NCBI RefSeq assembly: GCF_004912195.1
Contig: NZ_STGW01000005.1
Location: 1 to 64,000 of the forward strand
Length of the DNA stretch: 64,000 nt
From: Nocardioides caeni
GTDB lineage: Bacteria; Actinomycetota; Actinomycetes; Propionibacteriales; Nocardioidaceae
Reading direction: 5' to 3'
Shown here: positions 50,470 through 62,261 of the stretch, piece after piece
Layout: the number at the start of each line of letters is the position of its first letter
Numbering within the stretch: position 1 is the first letter of the stretch
The notes under the pieces: generated by a model
The model's input: the letters and a program-made list of their open reading frames with translations, nothing else
What the model was told of the DNA's origin: nothing
Database searches by the model: none
Position numbers and translations under genes: made by a program

Positions 50470-51405
50470 GTGCCCGCAGGTCCCGCCGTCCTCGTCGACG
50501 GCCTGGTGATGCGGTACGGCGACCGCACCGCCGTGGACTCACTTTCCTTCGAGGTCGAGGCCCACACCATCACGGCCGTGCTCGGCCCCAACGGTGCTGG
50601 CAAGACCACCACCCTGGAGACCTGCGAGGGCTACCGGCGCGCCCAGGCGGGCAAGGTCCGGGTCCTCGGCCTGGACCCGGTCCGCGACCGGGCCGCGCTG
50701 CTCCCCCGGATCGGCGTGATGCTGCAGTCCGGCGGCGCGTGGAGCGGAGCGCGGGCCGAGGAGATGCTGCGCCACTTCGCCCGCCTGCACGCCCACCCGC
50801 TCGAACCCGCCGTCCTGATCGAGCGACTCGCCCTGGACGAGTGCGGACGCACTCCCTATCGCCGACTCTCCGGCGGTCAGCAGCAACGCCTCGGCCTCGC
50901 GCTCGCACTCGTCGGACGCCCGGAGCTGGTCTTCGTCGACGAGCCCACCGCCGGCCTGGACCCCCAGATCCGCCGCGCGGTCTGGGAGCTGCTCGAGGAG
51001 CTGCGCGCAGACGGCGTCACCGTCGTCCTCACGACGCACTACCTCGAGGAGGCGGAGCGGCTCGCCGACAAGGTGCACATCCTCGATCACGGACGCCTCG
51101 TCGCCTCCGGCTCCCCGCTCGAGCTGACCCGCGGCGGCACGGTCGCCACCGTCCGGCTGGTCGTCACGCAGCCGTTCCCGCCCGGCGCCCCCGAGGCGCT
51201 CGCCCGCAGCCTCGGCGACGGCACCGAGCTCACCGTGCTCGACGAGCTGAGCCTCCAGGTCTCCGGCCCGGCCGACAGCTCCACCCTGGCGCGGGTCGCT
51301 GCGTGGTGTGCCGACCACGACGTCCTGCCCGAGTCGCTCTCCCTGGGACAACGCAACCTCGAGGACGTCTTCCTCGAGCTGACTGCTCGCGAGGACGTCC
51401 GATGA
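50470..51405 (+). CDS. ABC transporter ATPase (ABC-2 exporter)
   Basis: A 311-residue ATPase with Walker A GPNGAGKTT, signature LSGGQQQRLGLALAL, Walker B VFVDEPTAGLDPQ and switch His LTTHYLEEAE, plus a C-terminal domain of about 80 residues. Type DRA/CcmA-like, as used with ABC-2 permeases. The permease gene overlaps by four bases and ctaA follows, the order seen in M. tuberculosis (Rv1458c-Rv1456c). The cargo is unknown, but linkage to heme A synthesis is conserved. Confidence 0.93.
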   Translation: MPAGPAVLVDGLVMRYGDRTAVDSLSFEVEAHTITAVLGPNGAGKTTTLETCEGYRRAQAGKVRVLGLDPVRDRAALLPRIGVMLQSGGAWSGARAEEMLRHFARLHAHPLEPAVLIERLALDECGRTPYRRLSGGQQQRLGLALALVGRPELVFVDEPTAGLDPQIRRAVWELLEELRADGVTVVLTTHYLEEAERLADKVHILDHGRLVASGSPLELTRGGTVATVRLVVTQPFPPGAPEALARSLGDGTELTVLDELSLQVSGPADSSTLARVAAWCADHDVLPESLSLGQRNLEDVFLELTAREDVR

Positions 51406-52184
51406 CCACCCCGGCAAGGGCCACGTTCGCGCCGCGCCCGGGCGCGGCGCCCGTGGCCCAGCAGCTGCTCACGCAGGCCGGGATGGAGGCGCGCCTGATG
51501 CTGCGCAACGGCGAGCAGCTGCTCCTCGCCCTCGTGATCCCCGTGATGGTGCTCGTCGGCGCCGTCCAGGGCGCCGAACGCGTGGGCCTCGACCTCGACG
51601 GGCGACCGGTGGACGTGTTCACGCCCGGCGTGCTCGCCCTCGCCGCCCTGTCCACCGCCTTCACCTCGCTCGCCATCGCGACCGGGTTCGAGCGCCGCTA
51701 CGGCATCCTCAAGCGGCTCGGCACGGCTCCCCTCTCCCGGATGACCCTGCTCGGCGGCAAGGTGCTCGCACTCCTGGCGGTCCAGGTGCTCCAGTTCGTC
51801 GTCATCGGCGGCGTCGGCGTCGCGCTCGGCTGGGACGGACCCGACGGGATCGTCGGCCACCTGGGCGTACTGCTCGCCGCCCTCTGCGGCACCGCGGCCT
51901 TCGCCTCGCTCGGCATGCTGCTGGCCGGCACGCTGCGCGCGGAGGCCACGCTCGCCGCCGCCAACCTGGTCTATCTGCTGCTGCTCGGCGGCGGTGCCGT
52001 CGTACTCCCGGCGGAGGCATACGGCGGCCTCGAGTCGTGGGTCACCTGGCTGCCCTCCGGCGCCCTCGGCGAGGCGATGAGGTCGGCCTGCGACGGCACC
52101 ATCGACGCCGGACATCTCGTCGTCCTCGTCCTCTGGGCGGCGCTGGGCACGGCCCTGACCGCCCGAACCTTCAAGTGGGAGTGA
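51402..52184 (+). CDS. ABC-2 type permease
   Basis: A 260-residue membrane protein with six predicted helices and the ABC-2 pattern: LLLALVIPVMVLVGAVQG, a conserved middle TAFTSLAIATGFERRYGILKRLGTAPLSR (the cytoplasmic coupling loop) and WVTWLPSGALGEAMRSAC near the end. ATG 51402 overlaps the ATPase stop (ATGA). The next gene, ctaA, begins at or beside this stop. Confidence 0.9.
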   Translation: MTTPARATFAPRPGAAPVAQQLLTQAGMEARLMLRNGEQLLLALVIPVMVLVGAVQGAERVGLDLDGRPVDVFTPGVLALAALSTAFTSLAIATGFERRYGILKRLGTAPLSRMTLLGGKVLALLAVQVLQFVVIGGVGVALGWDGPDGIVGHLGVLLAALCGTAAFASLGMLLAGTLRAEATLAAANLVYLLLLGGGAVVLPAEAYGGLESWVTWLPSGALGEAMRSACDGTIDAGHLVVLVLWAALGTALTARTFKWE

Positions 52185-52186
52185 AT

Positions 52187-53071
52187 GTGTCGTCCCTGCT
52201 GACCCGCGCCGAGACCGGTCTGGGGCCCCGGCTGGTGCCGCTCGCCTGGGCCAACCTCCTCGCCAACATCGGCATCGTCGTCACGGGTGGTGCCGTTCGG
52301 CTGACCGGTTCCGGCCTCGGCTGCCCCACCTGGCCGCAGTGCACCGACGAGTCCTACCTGCCACACGGTGAGCTCGGTCTGCACGGCGCCATCGAGTTCG
52401 GCAACCGCATGCTGACCTATGTCCTCGTCGCGATCGCCGTCGCGTGCTGGCTCGCGGCGCGCGGCCGGTCTGCGGAGCACCCGCGCGCCGTGCCGCTGAC
52501 GACGATCATCGCGCTGGGCATCCCCGCCCAGGCGCTGCTCGGCGGCGTCACGGTCCTGACCGACCTCAACCCCTGGATCGTGGCGCTCCACCTGCTGCTG
52601 TCGATGGCCATCGTCGGCATCTGCGTGCTGCTGCTCGACCACCTCCGTGGCCCCGACCGCCCGGAAGTCGTCGGTCCGCTGCGGCGCGCCGTGGCTGCGG
52701 CCTTCGCCGTCGGCTGGGTGGTGCTCTATCTCGGCACGGTCGTCACCGGCTCCGGCCCGCACTCCGGTGACCTGGAGTCCAAGCGCACCGGACTGGACCC
52801 GCAGGTGATGTCCCACGTGCACGCCTGGGCCGTCTACGTGCTCCTCGCGCTGACCCTGCTGGTGCTGTGGTGGTCGCACCGGGCCGGAGCCACGGTCCTT
52901 TTCCGTGCCGCCCGGCTGCTGCTCCTGGTCGAGGTCGGCCAGGGCGTGATCGGATTCTGGCAGTACTTCACCGACCTGCCCGAGATCCTCGTCGGCCTGC
53001 ACATGCTCGGCGCCGGGATCTTCTCCGCCGCCCTCACCTGGACCCTGCTGGCCGCGCGGCCGCGGGGCTAG
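52187..53071 (+). CDS. ctaA: Heme A synthase
   Basis: Oxidises heme O to heme A for aa3-type cytochrome oxidase. The 294-residue membrane protein has eight predicted helices and the CtaA motifs: GAVRLTGSGLGCPTWPQC (Cys pair), LHGAIEFGNRMLTY (His ligand), ALHLLLSMAIVG, GSGPHSGD and HVHAWAVY (His ligands of the second half). GTG 52187 has GGGAG 5 bases upstream; GTG 52181, overlapping the permease stop, is an alternative. Works with CtaB, whose gene is convergent. Confidence 0.93.
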   Translation: MSSLLTRAETGLGPRLVPLAWANLLANIGIVVTGGAVRLTGSGLGCPTWPQCTDESYLPHGELGLHGAIEFGNRMLTYVLVAIAVACWLAARGRSAEHPRAVPLTTIIALGIPAQALLGGVTVLTDLNPWIVALHLLLSMAIVGICVLLLDHLRGPDRPEVVGPLRRAVAAAFAVGWVVLYLGTVVTGSGPHSGDLESKRTGLDPQVMSHVHAWAVYVLLALTLLVLWWSHRAGATVLFRAARLLLLVEVGQGVIGFWQYFTDLPEILVGLHMLGAGIFSAALTWTLLAARPRG

Positions 53072-53081
53072 CACCCGGTCG

Positions 53082-54038
53082 TCAGCGCAACAGCGGGTCG
53101 ATCGCGACCGCGAGGAACAGCAGCGACAGGTAGAGGTTCGAGGAGTGGAACAGCCGCATCGGCTGGAGCAGGCTCAGCTCCTCGGTGCTCCTCGCCCGGC
53201 GGTGCAGTGCGTGGGCCTGGACGAGGAAGACTGCGCCGAGCGCCACCGCGACGATCGGGTAGACGAGGCCCGTCCCGGCGACCGGCCACAGCACGAGTGA
53301 GGTCGCGACCATCACCCAGCTGTAGACGACGATCTGGAACGCGACCGAGCGCGCCGGCTTCACCACCGGCAGCATCGGCACGTCGACCTGGGCGTAGTCC
53401 TCGCGGTAGCGCAGCGCCAGCGCCCACGTGTGCGGCGGCGTCCAGAAGAACACCACGAGGAAGAGCACGATCGGCACCCACGACAACTCGTCCTTGACGG
53501 CCGTCCAGCCGATCAGGGCCGGGAAACAGCCGGCGATCCCGCCCCACACGATGTTCTGCGTCGTACGGCGCTTCAGCAGCATCGTGTAGACGAACACGTA
53601 GAACGCGTTGGCACCGAGCGACAGGCCCGCAGAGAGCCAGTTCACCTGCCAGGCGAGGATCGCGGTCGACAGCACGGCGAGCACGACGCCGAACACCAGC
53701 GCCGCCCGAGGGGTCACGATGTGACGGGGAAGCGCGCGACGACGGGTGCGTCGCATCTGCTCGTCGATGTCGCGGTCGTAGACGCAGTTGAACACCGAGG
53801 CCGATCCGGCCGACAGGGTCCCGCCGATGACTGTCGCGACCACGAGACGCAGCGGCGGCACGCCGCCCGCGGCGAAGAACATCACGGGCACCGTGGTCAG
53901 CAGCAGGAGCTCGATCACGCGCGGCTTGGTGAGGCCGACGTAGGCCATCACGACGTCGCGCCACGAAGCCTGCTCGGCGTCCCGTCGTCCTCCGTCGTCA
54001 GCCAGCAGATCGCGGCTGGTCGGGTCGACGTAGGTCAC
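53082..54038 (-). CDS. ctaB: Heme O synthase (protoheme IX farnesyltransferase)
   Basis: Adds a farnesyl group to heme B, making the substrate of CtaA. The 318-residue UbiA-family protein has about nine membrane helices. Its first Asp-rich motif is [18 protein letters not shown] (residues about 88-105) and the second region is [23 protein letters not shown] 54038 is chosen because GAGGAAG lies 6 bases upstream and the membrane domain begins soon after. A minus-strand TACACT about 40 bases upstream is a possible -10 box. Confidence 0.94.
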   Translation of the reverse strand: MTYVDPTSRDLLADDGGRRDAEQASWRDVVMAYVGLTKPRVIELLLLTTVPVMFFAAGGVPPLRLVVATVIGGTLSAGSASVFNCVYDRDIDEQMRRTRRRALPRHIVTPRAALVFGVVLAVLSTAILAWQVNWLSAGLSLGANAFYVFVYTMLLKRRTTQNIVWGGIAGCFPALIGWTAVKDELSWVPIVLFLVVFFWTPPHTWALALRYREDYAQVDVPMLPVVKPARSVAFQIVVYSWVMVATSLVLWPVAGTGLVYPIVAVALGAVFLVQAHALHRRARSTEELSLLQPMRLFHSSNLYLSLLFLAVAIDPLLR

Positions 54039-54141
54039 GACGTACTTCCTCGTGGGACGGGGATCAGAGCGGTCCGAGTGTAGCCCCAGCGACCCGTTTG
54101 GGAGGCACCGAGGCGATGTCGGCATCCCCGCGGTCACTCAG

Positions 54142-54147
54142 TAGGCT
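54142..54147 (+). promoter_or_regulatory. tkt: Leaderless -10 box for tkt
   Basis: TAGGCT ends 7 bases before ATG 54155. The operon tkt-tal-pgi-pgl starts here. The 116-base gap between ctaB and tkt holds the divergent promoters and nothing else recognised. Confidence 0.55.
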
Positions 54148-54154
54148 CGGACAC

Positions 54155-56263
<2,109 letters not shown>

Positions 56264-56302
56264 CCGACACCCCTTCGGGCACCCATCCCACGAGGAGGAT
56301 CC

Positions 56303-57421
56303 ATGACCGACCGACTGAAGGCGCTCGCAGACGCGGGCGTCTCCATCTGGCTCGACGACCTGTCGCGGGAGCGGCTCGAGACCGGCAACCTCGCCGATCT
56401 CGTGGCGACGCGATCTGTCGTCGGCGTCACGACGAACCCGACGATCTTCGCCGGAGCGATCTCCGACGGCGAGCGGTACGACGCCCAGGTCCGCGGCCTC
56501 GTCAGCGACGGCAAGGGCGTGGACGAGGTGATCTTCGCCCTCACGACGGACGACGTCCGCGCCGCCTGCGACGTGCTGGCCCCGGTGGCCGCGTCCACGG
56601 CTGACGACGGACGCGTCTCGATCGAGGTCGAGCCGACGCTCGCCAACGACACCGAGGCGACCATCGCGTCCGCGAAGGCGCTGTGGGCCGCCGTCGACCG
56701 TCCCAACGCGTTGATCAAGATCCCCGCGACGCTCGAGGGCCTGCCGGCGATCACCTCCGTCGTCGGCGCCGGCATCAGCGTCAACGTGACGTTGATCTTC
56801 TCCACCGAGCGCTACGAGGCCGTCATGGACGCCTACCTCGCCGGCCTCGAGCAGGCCCAGAAGGCCGGTATCGACCTGTCGACCATCCGCTCGGTCGCGT
56901 CCTTCTTCGTCTCCCGCGTCGACAGCGAGATCGACGGGCGGCTGGAGAAGATCGGCACCGACGAGGCCCTTGCCCTGCGCGGCCAGGCTGCCGTCGCCAA
57001 CGCCCGACTGGCCTACGCCGCCTTCGAGTCGGTGCACCGCACCGAGCGCTGGGCCCGCCTGGCCGAGGCCGGGGCCAACGCGCAGCGGCCGTTGTGGGCG
57101 TCGACCGGCGTCAAGAACCCGGACTACCCGGACACCCTCTATGTCACCGACCTCGTCGTCGCGGACACGGTGAACACGATGCCGGAGAAGACGCTGCAGG
57201 CCTTCGCCGACCACGGCGAGGTCGAGGGCGACAAGGTCTCCGGACAGGGCGAGGCGGCACGAGCCGTCTTCGACCGGCTGGAAGCGGTGGGCGTCGATCT
57301 GGACGATGTCTTCCTTGCGCTCGAGTCCGAGGGCGTGGACAAGTTCAAGGCGTCGTGGACCGAGCTGGTCGCCACGGTCGAGGCACAGATGGCGGCGGTC
57401 ACGGACCGCACCGGGGACTGA
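56303..57421 (+). CDS. tal: Transaldolase
   Basis: Transfers a dihydroxyacetone unit between sugar phosphates through a Schiff base on Lys. The 372-residue protein has [31 protein letters not shown] with the active-site Lys, and the [15 protein letters not shown] segment typical of actinobacterial Tal. GGAGG lies 4-9 bases before ATG 56303, an operon-internal Shine-Dalgarno start unlike the leaderless first gene. Confidence 0.97.
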   Translation: MTDRLKALADAGVSIWLDDLSRERLETGNLADLVATRSVVGVTTNPTIFAGAISDGERYDAQVRGLVSDGKGVDEVIFALTTDDVRAACDVLAPVAASTADDGRVSIEVEPTLANDTEATIASAKALWAAVDRPNALIKIPATLEGLPAITSVVGAGISVNVTLIFSTERYEAVMDAYLAGLEQAQKAGIDLSTIRSVASFFVSRVDSEIDGRLEKIGTDEALALRGQAAVANARLAYAAFESVHRTERWARLAEAGANAQRPLWASTGVKNPDYPDTLYVTDLVVADTVNTMPEKTLQAFADHGEVEGDKVSGQGEAARAVFDRLEAVGVDLDDVFLALESEGVDKFKASWTELVATVEAQMAAVTDRTGD

Positions 57422-57426
57422 TCCGG

Positions 57427-59100
57427 GTGGTGGACGCCCCGGTCGACCCGATCACGACGGCAGCCTGGGCGGACCTCCGCGCACTGGCCGACGGCTTCAC
57501 CCCCGACCTGAGGGGATGGTTCGCCGCGGATCCCGAGCGCGCTACCGACCTGACCCGCACGGCAGGTGACCTCCACGTCGACCTCTCCCGCAACCTGGTC
57601 GACGCCGACGTGCTCGCCGCGCTCCTCGCGCTGGCGGAGCAGGTCGGGCTGGAGCGTCATCGCGACGACATGTTCGCTGCGCGACGGATCAACGTCACCG
57701 AGGACCGCGCCGTGCTGCACACGGCCCTGCGGCTGCCGCCCGGATCCCGGCTCGAGCTCGACGGCACGGACGTCGTACCCGAGGTCCAGGAGGTCCTGAC
57801 GCGCTTCCTCGCGTTCGCCGACGACGTGCGCGAAGGTCGCTGGCGCGGTGTCACCGGCGCTGCGATCACGACGGTGGTCAACATCGGGATCGGCGGCTCC
57901 GACCTCGGCCCGGTCATGGCCTACGAGGCGTTGAAGCCGTTCGTGAGGGAGGGCCTCGAGTGTCGCTTCATCAGCAACCTCGACCCCACGGACGCCGCGG
58001 AGAAGCTCAGCGGTCTCGATCCCGCCACGACCCTGTTCATCGTCTCCAGCAAGACCTTCGGCACGCTCGAGACCCTCACCAACGCCCGGCTGTGCCGCAG
58101 CTGGCTCCTCGACGCCTTCCGGGACGCCGGAGTCATCGAGGCAGGTGCGGACCGCGATGCCGTGGCGCGCCACTTCGTCGCGGTCTCGACAGCGCTCGAC
58201 AAGGTCGCCGACTTCGGGATCGACCCCGCCAACGCCTTCGGGTTCTGGGACTGGGTCGGTGGCCGCTCCTCCGTCGACTCCGCCATCGGCCTCTCTCTCG
58301 CGATCGCGATCGGACCGGACGGATTCCGCGAGTTCCTCGGTGGCTTCCACACGATGGACGAGCACTTCCGCACTGCGCCGATCGAGCAGAACGTCCCGGT
58401 CCTGATGGGCCTGCTCAACGTCTGGTACGCCAACTTCCTCGGCGCACAGACCCACGCCGTGCTGCCCTATGCCCAGTCACTGCACCGTTTCCCCGCCTAC
58501 CTCCAGCAGCTGACGATGGAGTCCAACGGCAAGGGTGTGCGCTGGGACGGCTCGCCCGTCAGCACGTCGACCGGCGAGGTGTTCTGGGGCGAGCCCGGCA
58601 CCAACGGCCAGCACGCCTTCTACCAGCTGATCCACCAGGGCACGCGCCTGATCCCTGCCGACTTCATCGCCTTCGCCACCCCCGCCCATCCGCTCCGTGA
58701 CGGCGACCAGGACGTGCACCAGCTCTTCCTCGCCAACTTCCTGGCCCAGACCCAGGCGCTCGCGTTCGGCAAGACCGTCGACGAGGTCAGGGCCGAGGGC
58801 ACGCCGGAGTCGATCGTGCCGGCACGGGTGTTCACGGGCAACCGACCGACGACGTCGATCATGGCGCCGGCCCTGACCCCCCGTGTGCTCGGCCAGCTCA
58901 TCGCCCTCTATGAGCACATCACCTTCACCCAGGGCGCGATCTGGGGTGTCGACAGCTTCGACCAGTGGGGTGTCGAGCTCGGCAAGCAGCTCGCCGTGCA
59001 GATCGTCCCTGCCCTGGGCGACGACACCGATCTCGCCGCCCACCAGGACCCCGCGACGCGGGCCCTGATCGCCTACTACCGGAAGCACCGATCGTCATGA
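57427..59100 (+). CDS. pgi: Glucose-6-phosphate isomerase
   Basis: Interconverts glucose-6-phosphate and fructose-6-phosphate. The 557-residue protein carries the PGI signatures [15 protein letters not shown] and [20 protein letters not shown], the active-site Glu/His region ([26 protein letters not shown]) and the C-terminal [20 protein letters not shown] 57427 and GTG 57430 are equally possible starts. It sits where zwf and opcA stand in mycobacteria. It overlaps pgl by four bases. Confidence 0.96.
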   Translation: MVDAPVDPITTAAWADLRALADGFTPDLRGWFAADPERATDLTRTAGDLHVDLSRNLVDADVLAALLALAEQVGLERHRDDMFAARRINVTEDRAVLHTALRLPPGSRLELDGTDVVPEVQEVLTRFLAFADDVREGRWRGVTGAAITTVVNIGIGGSDLGPVMAYEALKPFVREGLECRFISNLDPTDAAEKLSGLDPATTLFIVSSKTFGTLETLTNARLCRSWLLDAFRDAGVIEAGADRDAVARHFVAVSTALDKVADFGIDPANAFGFWDWVGGRSSVDSAIGLSLAIAIGPDGFREFLGGFHTMDEHFRTAPIEQNVPVLMGLLNVWYANFLGAQTHAVLPYAQSLHRFPAYLQQLTMESNGKGVRWDGSPVSTSTGEVFWGEPGTNGQHAFYQLIHQGTRLIPADFIAFATPAHPLRDGDQDVHQLFLANFLAQTQALAFGKTVDEVRAEGTPESIVPARVFTGNRPTTSIMAPALTPRVLGQLIALYEHITFTQGAIWGVDSFDQWGVELGKQLAVQIVPALGDDTDLAAHQDPATRALIAYYRKHRSS

Positions 59101-59837
59101 CCGATGTCACCGACCGCCCCGAGGCGCTGGTCGAGGTCCACCCGGACGCCGACTCACTCGCCACCGCCGTCGCCGGCGAGCTCCTGAACCGCATCGCCGA
59201 TGCCCAGGCCGCGGGCAGCGTGCCCGAGATCGGTCTCACCGGCGGCTCCATCGCCGAGGCGATCCACCGCGAGGTCGCCCGTCTGGCCGACGACTCCGGC
59301 GTCGACTGGGGCGCCGTCCAGTTCTGGTTCGGCGACGAGCGGTTCGTCCCCCGGAGCTCCCCGGACCGCAACGCCGGTCAGGCACGTGCGGCGTTCCTCG
59401 ACGCCGTCGGCGCCTTCCGGGTCCAGGAGGTGCCGGCCGCGGCCGAGGTCGCCACGGCCGAGGAGGCCGCGGCGGCGTACGCCGAGCAGTTCACGACCCA
59501 GGGCACCGGCGGCTTCGACATCCTCATGCTGGGCATCGGCCCCGACGGCCACGTCGCCTCCCTGTTCCCCGGGCATCCGGGGCTCGACGTGACGGGCGCG
59601 ACCACGGCTGCCGTCCACGACTCCCCCAAGCCGCCGCCGGACCGGGTGACCTTCACCTTCGAGGCCCTCAACCGGGCGACCACCGTCTGGTTCGTCGCGA
59701 GCGGAGCCGGCAAGGCAGACGCCGTACGACGCGGCCTGGCCGAGAGCGGGAGCGTCGCGGAGACCCCGGCGCGCGGCGTGCGGGGTGAGCGGGAGACGAC
59801 CTGGTTCCTCGACCACGACGCTGCTGGCGAGCTCTGA
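59097..59837 (+). CDS. pgl: 6-phosphogluconolactonase
   Basis: Hydrolyses 6-phosphogluconolactone in the oxidative pentose phosphate pathway. The 246-residue DevB/Pgl protein has [19 protein letters not shown] and the [21 protein letters not shown] signature. ATG 59097 overlaps the pgi stop (ATGA). The substrate-making enzyme Zwf is not in this window, so pgl is uncoupled from it here. Confidence 0.95.
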   Translation: MTDVTDRPEALVEVHPDADSLATAVAGELLNRIADAQAAGSVPEIGLTGGSIAEAIHREVARLADDSGVDWGAVQFWFGDERFVPRSSPDRNAGQARAAFLDAVGAFRVQEVPAAAEVATAEEAAAAYAEQFTTQGTGGFDILMLGIGPDGHVASLFPGHPGLDVTGATTAAVHDSPKPPPDRVTFTFEALNRATTVWFVASGAGKADAVRRGLAESGSVAETPARGVRGERETTWFLDHDAAGEL

Positions 59838-59905
59838 CCGGGTCTGACCCCCGTCTGACGGCACGGCAGCTTGGCTGGTCCTCCCTGGTGTGATGACGTG
59901 GTCCC

Positions 59906-61456
59906 ATGACGACCACCGGAGACGAGACGCAACGGCGCGGAGCGTTCACGAGCCGCAAGGTGTTCATCCTGGCCGCGATCGGCTCCGCCGTCGGCCTCGG
60001 CAACATCTGGCGGTTTCCCTACGTCGCCTACGAGAACGGTGGCGGCGCCTTCCTGATCCCCTATCTCATCGCGCTGCTGACGGCTGGTCTGCCGTTCCTG
60101 CTGCTCGACTACGCGATCGGCCATCGTCACCGCGGCTCCGCACCGCTCAGCTTCGCCCGGCTCCACCGCCGCACCGAGATGCTCGGCTGGTGGCAGGTCG
60201 GGATCTGCTTCCTGATCGCCATCTACTACGCGGCCGTCATCGCCTGGGCCCTGCGCTACACCATCTTCTCCGTCGACCAGAGCTGGGGCGAGGACCCCGA
60301 GGGGTTCCTGTTCGGCGACTTCCTCCAGGCCGGTGACCCGGGAGTGTCCACCGAGGTCGTCCTCGGCGTCCTCGTGCCGCTCCTGCTGGTGTGGGTCGCC
60401 GTCCTGGTGATCATGTCGCTCGGGGTCGAGAAGGGCGTCGGCCGGCTGTCCCTCTACCTGATCCCGGTGCTCGTGATCGCCTTCGGTGCCCTCGTGCTGC
60501 GAGCCGTCACCCTCGACGGCGCCGCGCTCGGCCTGGACGCCCTCTTCTCACCGCACTGGGCCTCGCTGACCGAGCCGAGCGTGTGGGCGGCGGCGTTCGG
60601 CCAGATCTTCTTCTCGCTGTCGATCGGCTTCGGCATCATGATCACCTACGCGTCGTACGTCGACCGGCGCAGCGACATGACCGGCTCGGGCCTGGTGGTC
60701 GGCTTCGCCAACTCCGGCTTCGAGCTCCTTGCCGGCATCGGCGTGTTCGCCGCTCTCGGCTTCATGGCGCAGGCACAGGGCGTCGCGGTCGATGAGGTGG
60801 CCACGCAGGGCCTCGGCCTGGCCTTCGTCGTCTTCCCGGCGCTGATCAGTGAGGCGCCCGCGGGTGCACTGATCGGCGTCCTGTTCTTCGGCTCGTTGGT
60901 GATCGCCGGCCTCACCTCGCTGGTGAGCGTCATCGAGGTGGTGATCTCTGCCGTGCGCGACAAGTTCGAGCTCTCGCGGCTGACGGCCTCGCTGGCCGTC
61001 GGCGGACCGGCGGCGATCATCAGCCTCGTGCTCTTCAGCACCACCAGCGGGGTCTACGTGCTCGACATCGTCGACCACTTCATCAACCAGTACGGCATCC
61101 TGCTCGTCGCAGTGGTCAGCATGCTGGTCGTTGCCTGGGCCCTGCGGGCCCTGCCGGGTCTCGCCGCGCATCTCAACAGGTTCGGCTCGCTACGACTCGA
61201 CCGCACCTGGTTCGCGCTGATCGGCCTGCTCGCGCCGCTCGCGCTCGCCTACGTCCTGGTCGACGCATTCGTCACCGACCTGCAGACGCCCTACGAGGGC
61301 TATCCGTCCTGGATGCTGAACGTCCTCGGCTGGGGCAGCGCCGTCGCCGTGATCGCGTTCGGCGCTCTCGCGACCCTGGTGCCATGGCGCCAGGAGACCA
61401 GCCTCACCGTCGCCGACGATGATGCCGATCCACTCACGAAGGAGACAGGCCGATGA
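59906..61456 (+). CDS. NSS-family sodium-dependent transporter, MetP-like
   Basis: A 516-residue LeuT-fold symporter with 11-12 helices. The first helix has the Na+/substrate signature SAVGLGNIWRFPYVAYENGG (residues 21-40), and FSLSIGFGIMITYASYV and AGLTSLVSVIEVVISAV are helix 6 and 8 equivalents. The small downstream gene encodes a MetS-type subunit, which in Corynebacterium partners MetP to import methionine and alanine. Substrate specificity is inferred from that pairing. No clear leaderless box; TGATGACGT precedes by 6 bases. Confidence 0.92.
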   Translation: MTTTGDETQRRGAFTSRKVFILAAIGSAVGLGNIWRFPYVAYENGGGAFLIPYLIALLTAGLPFLLLDYAIGHRHRGSAPLSFARLHRRTEMLGWWQVGICFLIAIYYAAVIAWALRYTIFSVDQSWGEDPEGFLFGDFLQAGDPGVSTEVVLGVLVPLLLVWVAVLVIMSLGVEKGVGRLSLYLIPVLVIAFGALVLRAVTLDGAALGLDALFSPHWASLTEPSVWAAAFGQIFFSLSIGFGIMITYASYVDRRSDMTGSGLVVGFANSGFELLAGIGVFAALGFMAQAQGVAVDEVATQGLGLAFVVFPALISEAPAGALIGVLFFGSLVIAGLTSLVSVIEVVISAVRDKFELSRLTASLAVGGPAAIISLVLFSTTSGVYVLDIVDHFINQYGILLVAVVSMLVVAWALRALPGLAAHLNRFGSLRLDRTWFALIGLLAPLALAYVLVDAFVTDLQTPYEGYPSWMLNVLGWGSAVAVIAFGALATLVPWRQETSLTVADDDADPLTKETGR

Positions 61457-61581
61457 GCGCCGACGCAGTGATCCTGATGCTGGTCGCGATGACGATCCTG
61501 TGGGGCGGACTGGTCGTGGCCGTCGTCCGGCTCCGCCGACACGGGCTTCCGGACGGCGACGAGCTCCACCGCGACCTCTGA
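61453..61581 (+). CDS. metS: MetS-family small subunit of an NSS transporter
   Basis: A 42-residue single-pass membrane microprotein: SADAVILMLVAMTILWGGLV (helix, residues 2-21), then VAVVRLRRHG and an acidic tail. ATG 61453 overlaps the transporter stop by four bases (ATGA). Size, topology and coupling match the MetS family, which is needed for MetP-type transport. The stop lies inside the terminator hairpin that follows. Confidence 0.88.
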   Translation: MSADAVILMLVAMTILWGGLVVAVVRLRRHGLPDGDELHRDL

Positions 61582-61599
61582 CCCGAAGCCGGGTCAGAG
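61576..61599. terminator. Perfect 9-bp hairpin between metS and rbpA
   Basis: CTCTGACCC-GAAGCC-GGGTCAGAG is a perfect 9-bp stem with a 6-base loop, 12 bases from the rbpA stop, at a convergent junction. It includes the metS stop codon. A bidirectional terminator is the best reading, although no T-run follows. Confidence 0.65.
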
Positions 61600-61610
61600 C
61601 CGTCGGGCGA

Positions 61611-61970
61611 TCAGAAGATGATCTCGCCCGACTTGCGGCGCGAGCGCAGCAGCTGGATGGCCTCGTCGAGTATGACCTCGGCCTCCTTGTCGGAGCGTCG
61701 CTCCTTCACGTAGGCCAGGTGGGTCTTGTAGGGCTCGATCTTCGGCGGGGGCGGCGCGTTCTCCGAGTCGAGACCGGCCGGGAGGCCGCACTTGGGGCAG
61801 TCCCACGAGTCGGGCACGTTCGCCTCGACCGAGAACGTGATCACCGAGCGGTGCTCGTTGGTGCAGAAGTAGGTGACGGCCTGTCGCGGCGCAGCCTCGC
61901 CCCGCTCGGCCTCGCCCATCGGACCCGCGCCGACCCGGCTTCCCCGGATCGCGTTTCCTCCACCAGCCAA
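61611..61970 (-). CDS. rbpA: RNA polymerase-binding protein RbpA
   Basis: An actinobacterial activator that binds group 1/2 sigma factors and stabilises open complexes. The 119-residue protein has the N-terminal tail GGNAIRGSRVGAGPMGEAERG, a zinc-type core with FCTNEH ... WDCPKCGLPAG, the basic linker and the sigma-interacting end HLAYVKERRSDKEAEVILDEA. The start is TTG 61970, preceded by GAGGAGAGAGAG; the MAGGGNAIRGSR start agrees with Streptomyces RbpA. A TTG start on a global factor may hold expression down. Confidence 0.95.
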   Translation of the reverse strand: MAGGGNAIRGSRVGAGPMGEAERGEAAPRQAVTYFCTNEHRSVITFSVEANVPDSWDCPKCGLPAGLDSENAPPPPKIEPYKTHLAYVKERRSDKEAEVILDEAIQLLRSRRKSGEIIF

Positions 61971-61994
61971 CGGACTCTCTCTCCTCTGGGTCGA

Positions 61995-62234
61995 TCAGTT
62001 CTGGTACGCGAGCAGCAGTCCGAGTGCGATCACGCACGCGAACCAGATCACGCCGATGCCGACCGTGAACCGGTCGAGGTTGCGCTCAGCGATGGACGAT
62101 CCACCCAGCGAGCTGGAGACGCCACCGCCGAACATGTCCGAGAGTCCGCCACCACGGCCCTTGTGCAGCAACACCAGGAGGATGAGCAGCAGACTCGTGA
62201 TCACGAGGAGGACCGTCAGCAGCGTCGACAACAC
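61995..62234 (-). CDS. secG: SecG, preprotein translocase subunit
   Basis: A 79-residue SecYEG subunit with two membrane helices (LLTVLLVITSLLLILLVLLH and FTVGIGVIWFACVIALGLLLA) joined by a Gly/Ser-rich loop (KGRGGGLSDMFGGGVSSSLG), the standard SecG pattern. GTG 62234 follows TAGGAT by 7 bases, so secG has its own leaderless start although tpiA lies just upstream. Confidence 0.95.
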   Translation of the reverse strand: MLSTLLTVLLVITSLLLILLVLLHKGRGGGLSDMFGGGVSSSLGGSSIAERNLDRFTVGIGVIWFACVIALGLLLAYQN

Positions 62235-62241
62235 GCGGGGA

Positions 62242-62247
62242 ATCCTA
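62242..62247 (-). promoter_or_regulatory. secG: Leaderless -10 box for secG
   Basis: Minus-strand TAGGAT is followed by 7 bases and GTG 62234, inside the 27-base tpiA-secG gap. Confidence 0.55.
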
Positions 62248-62261
62248 CGGTAGGGCCCTGA

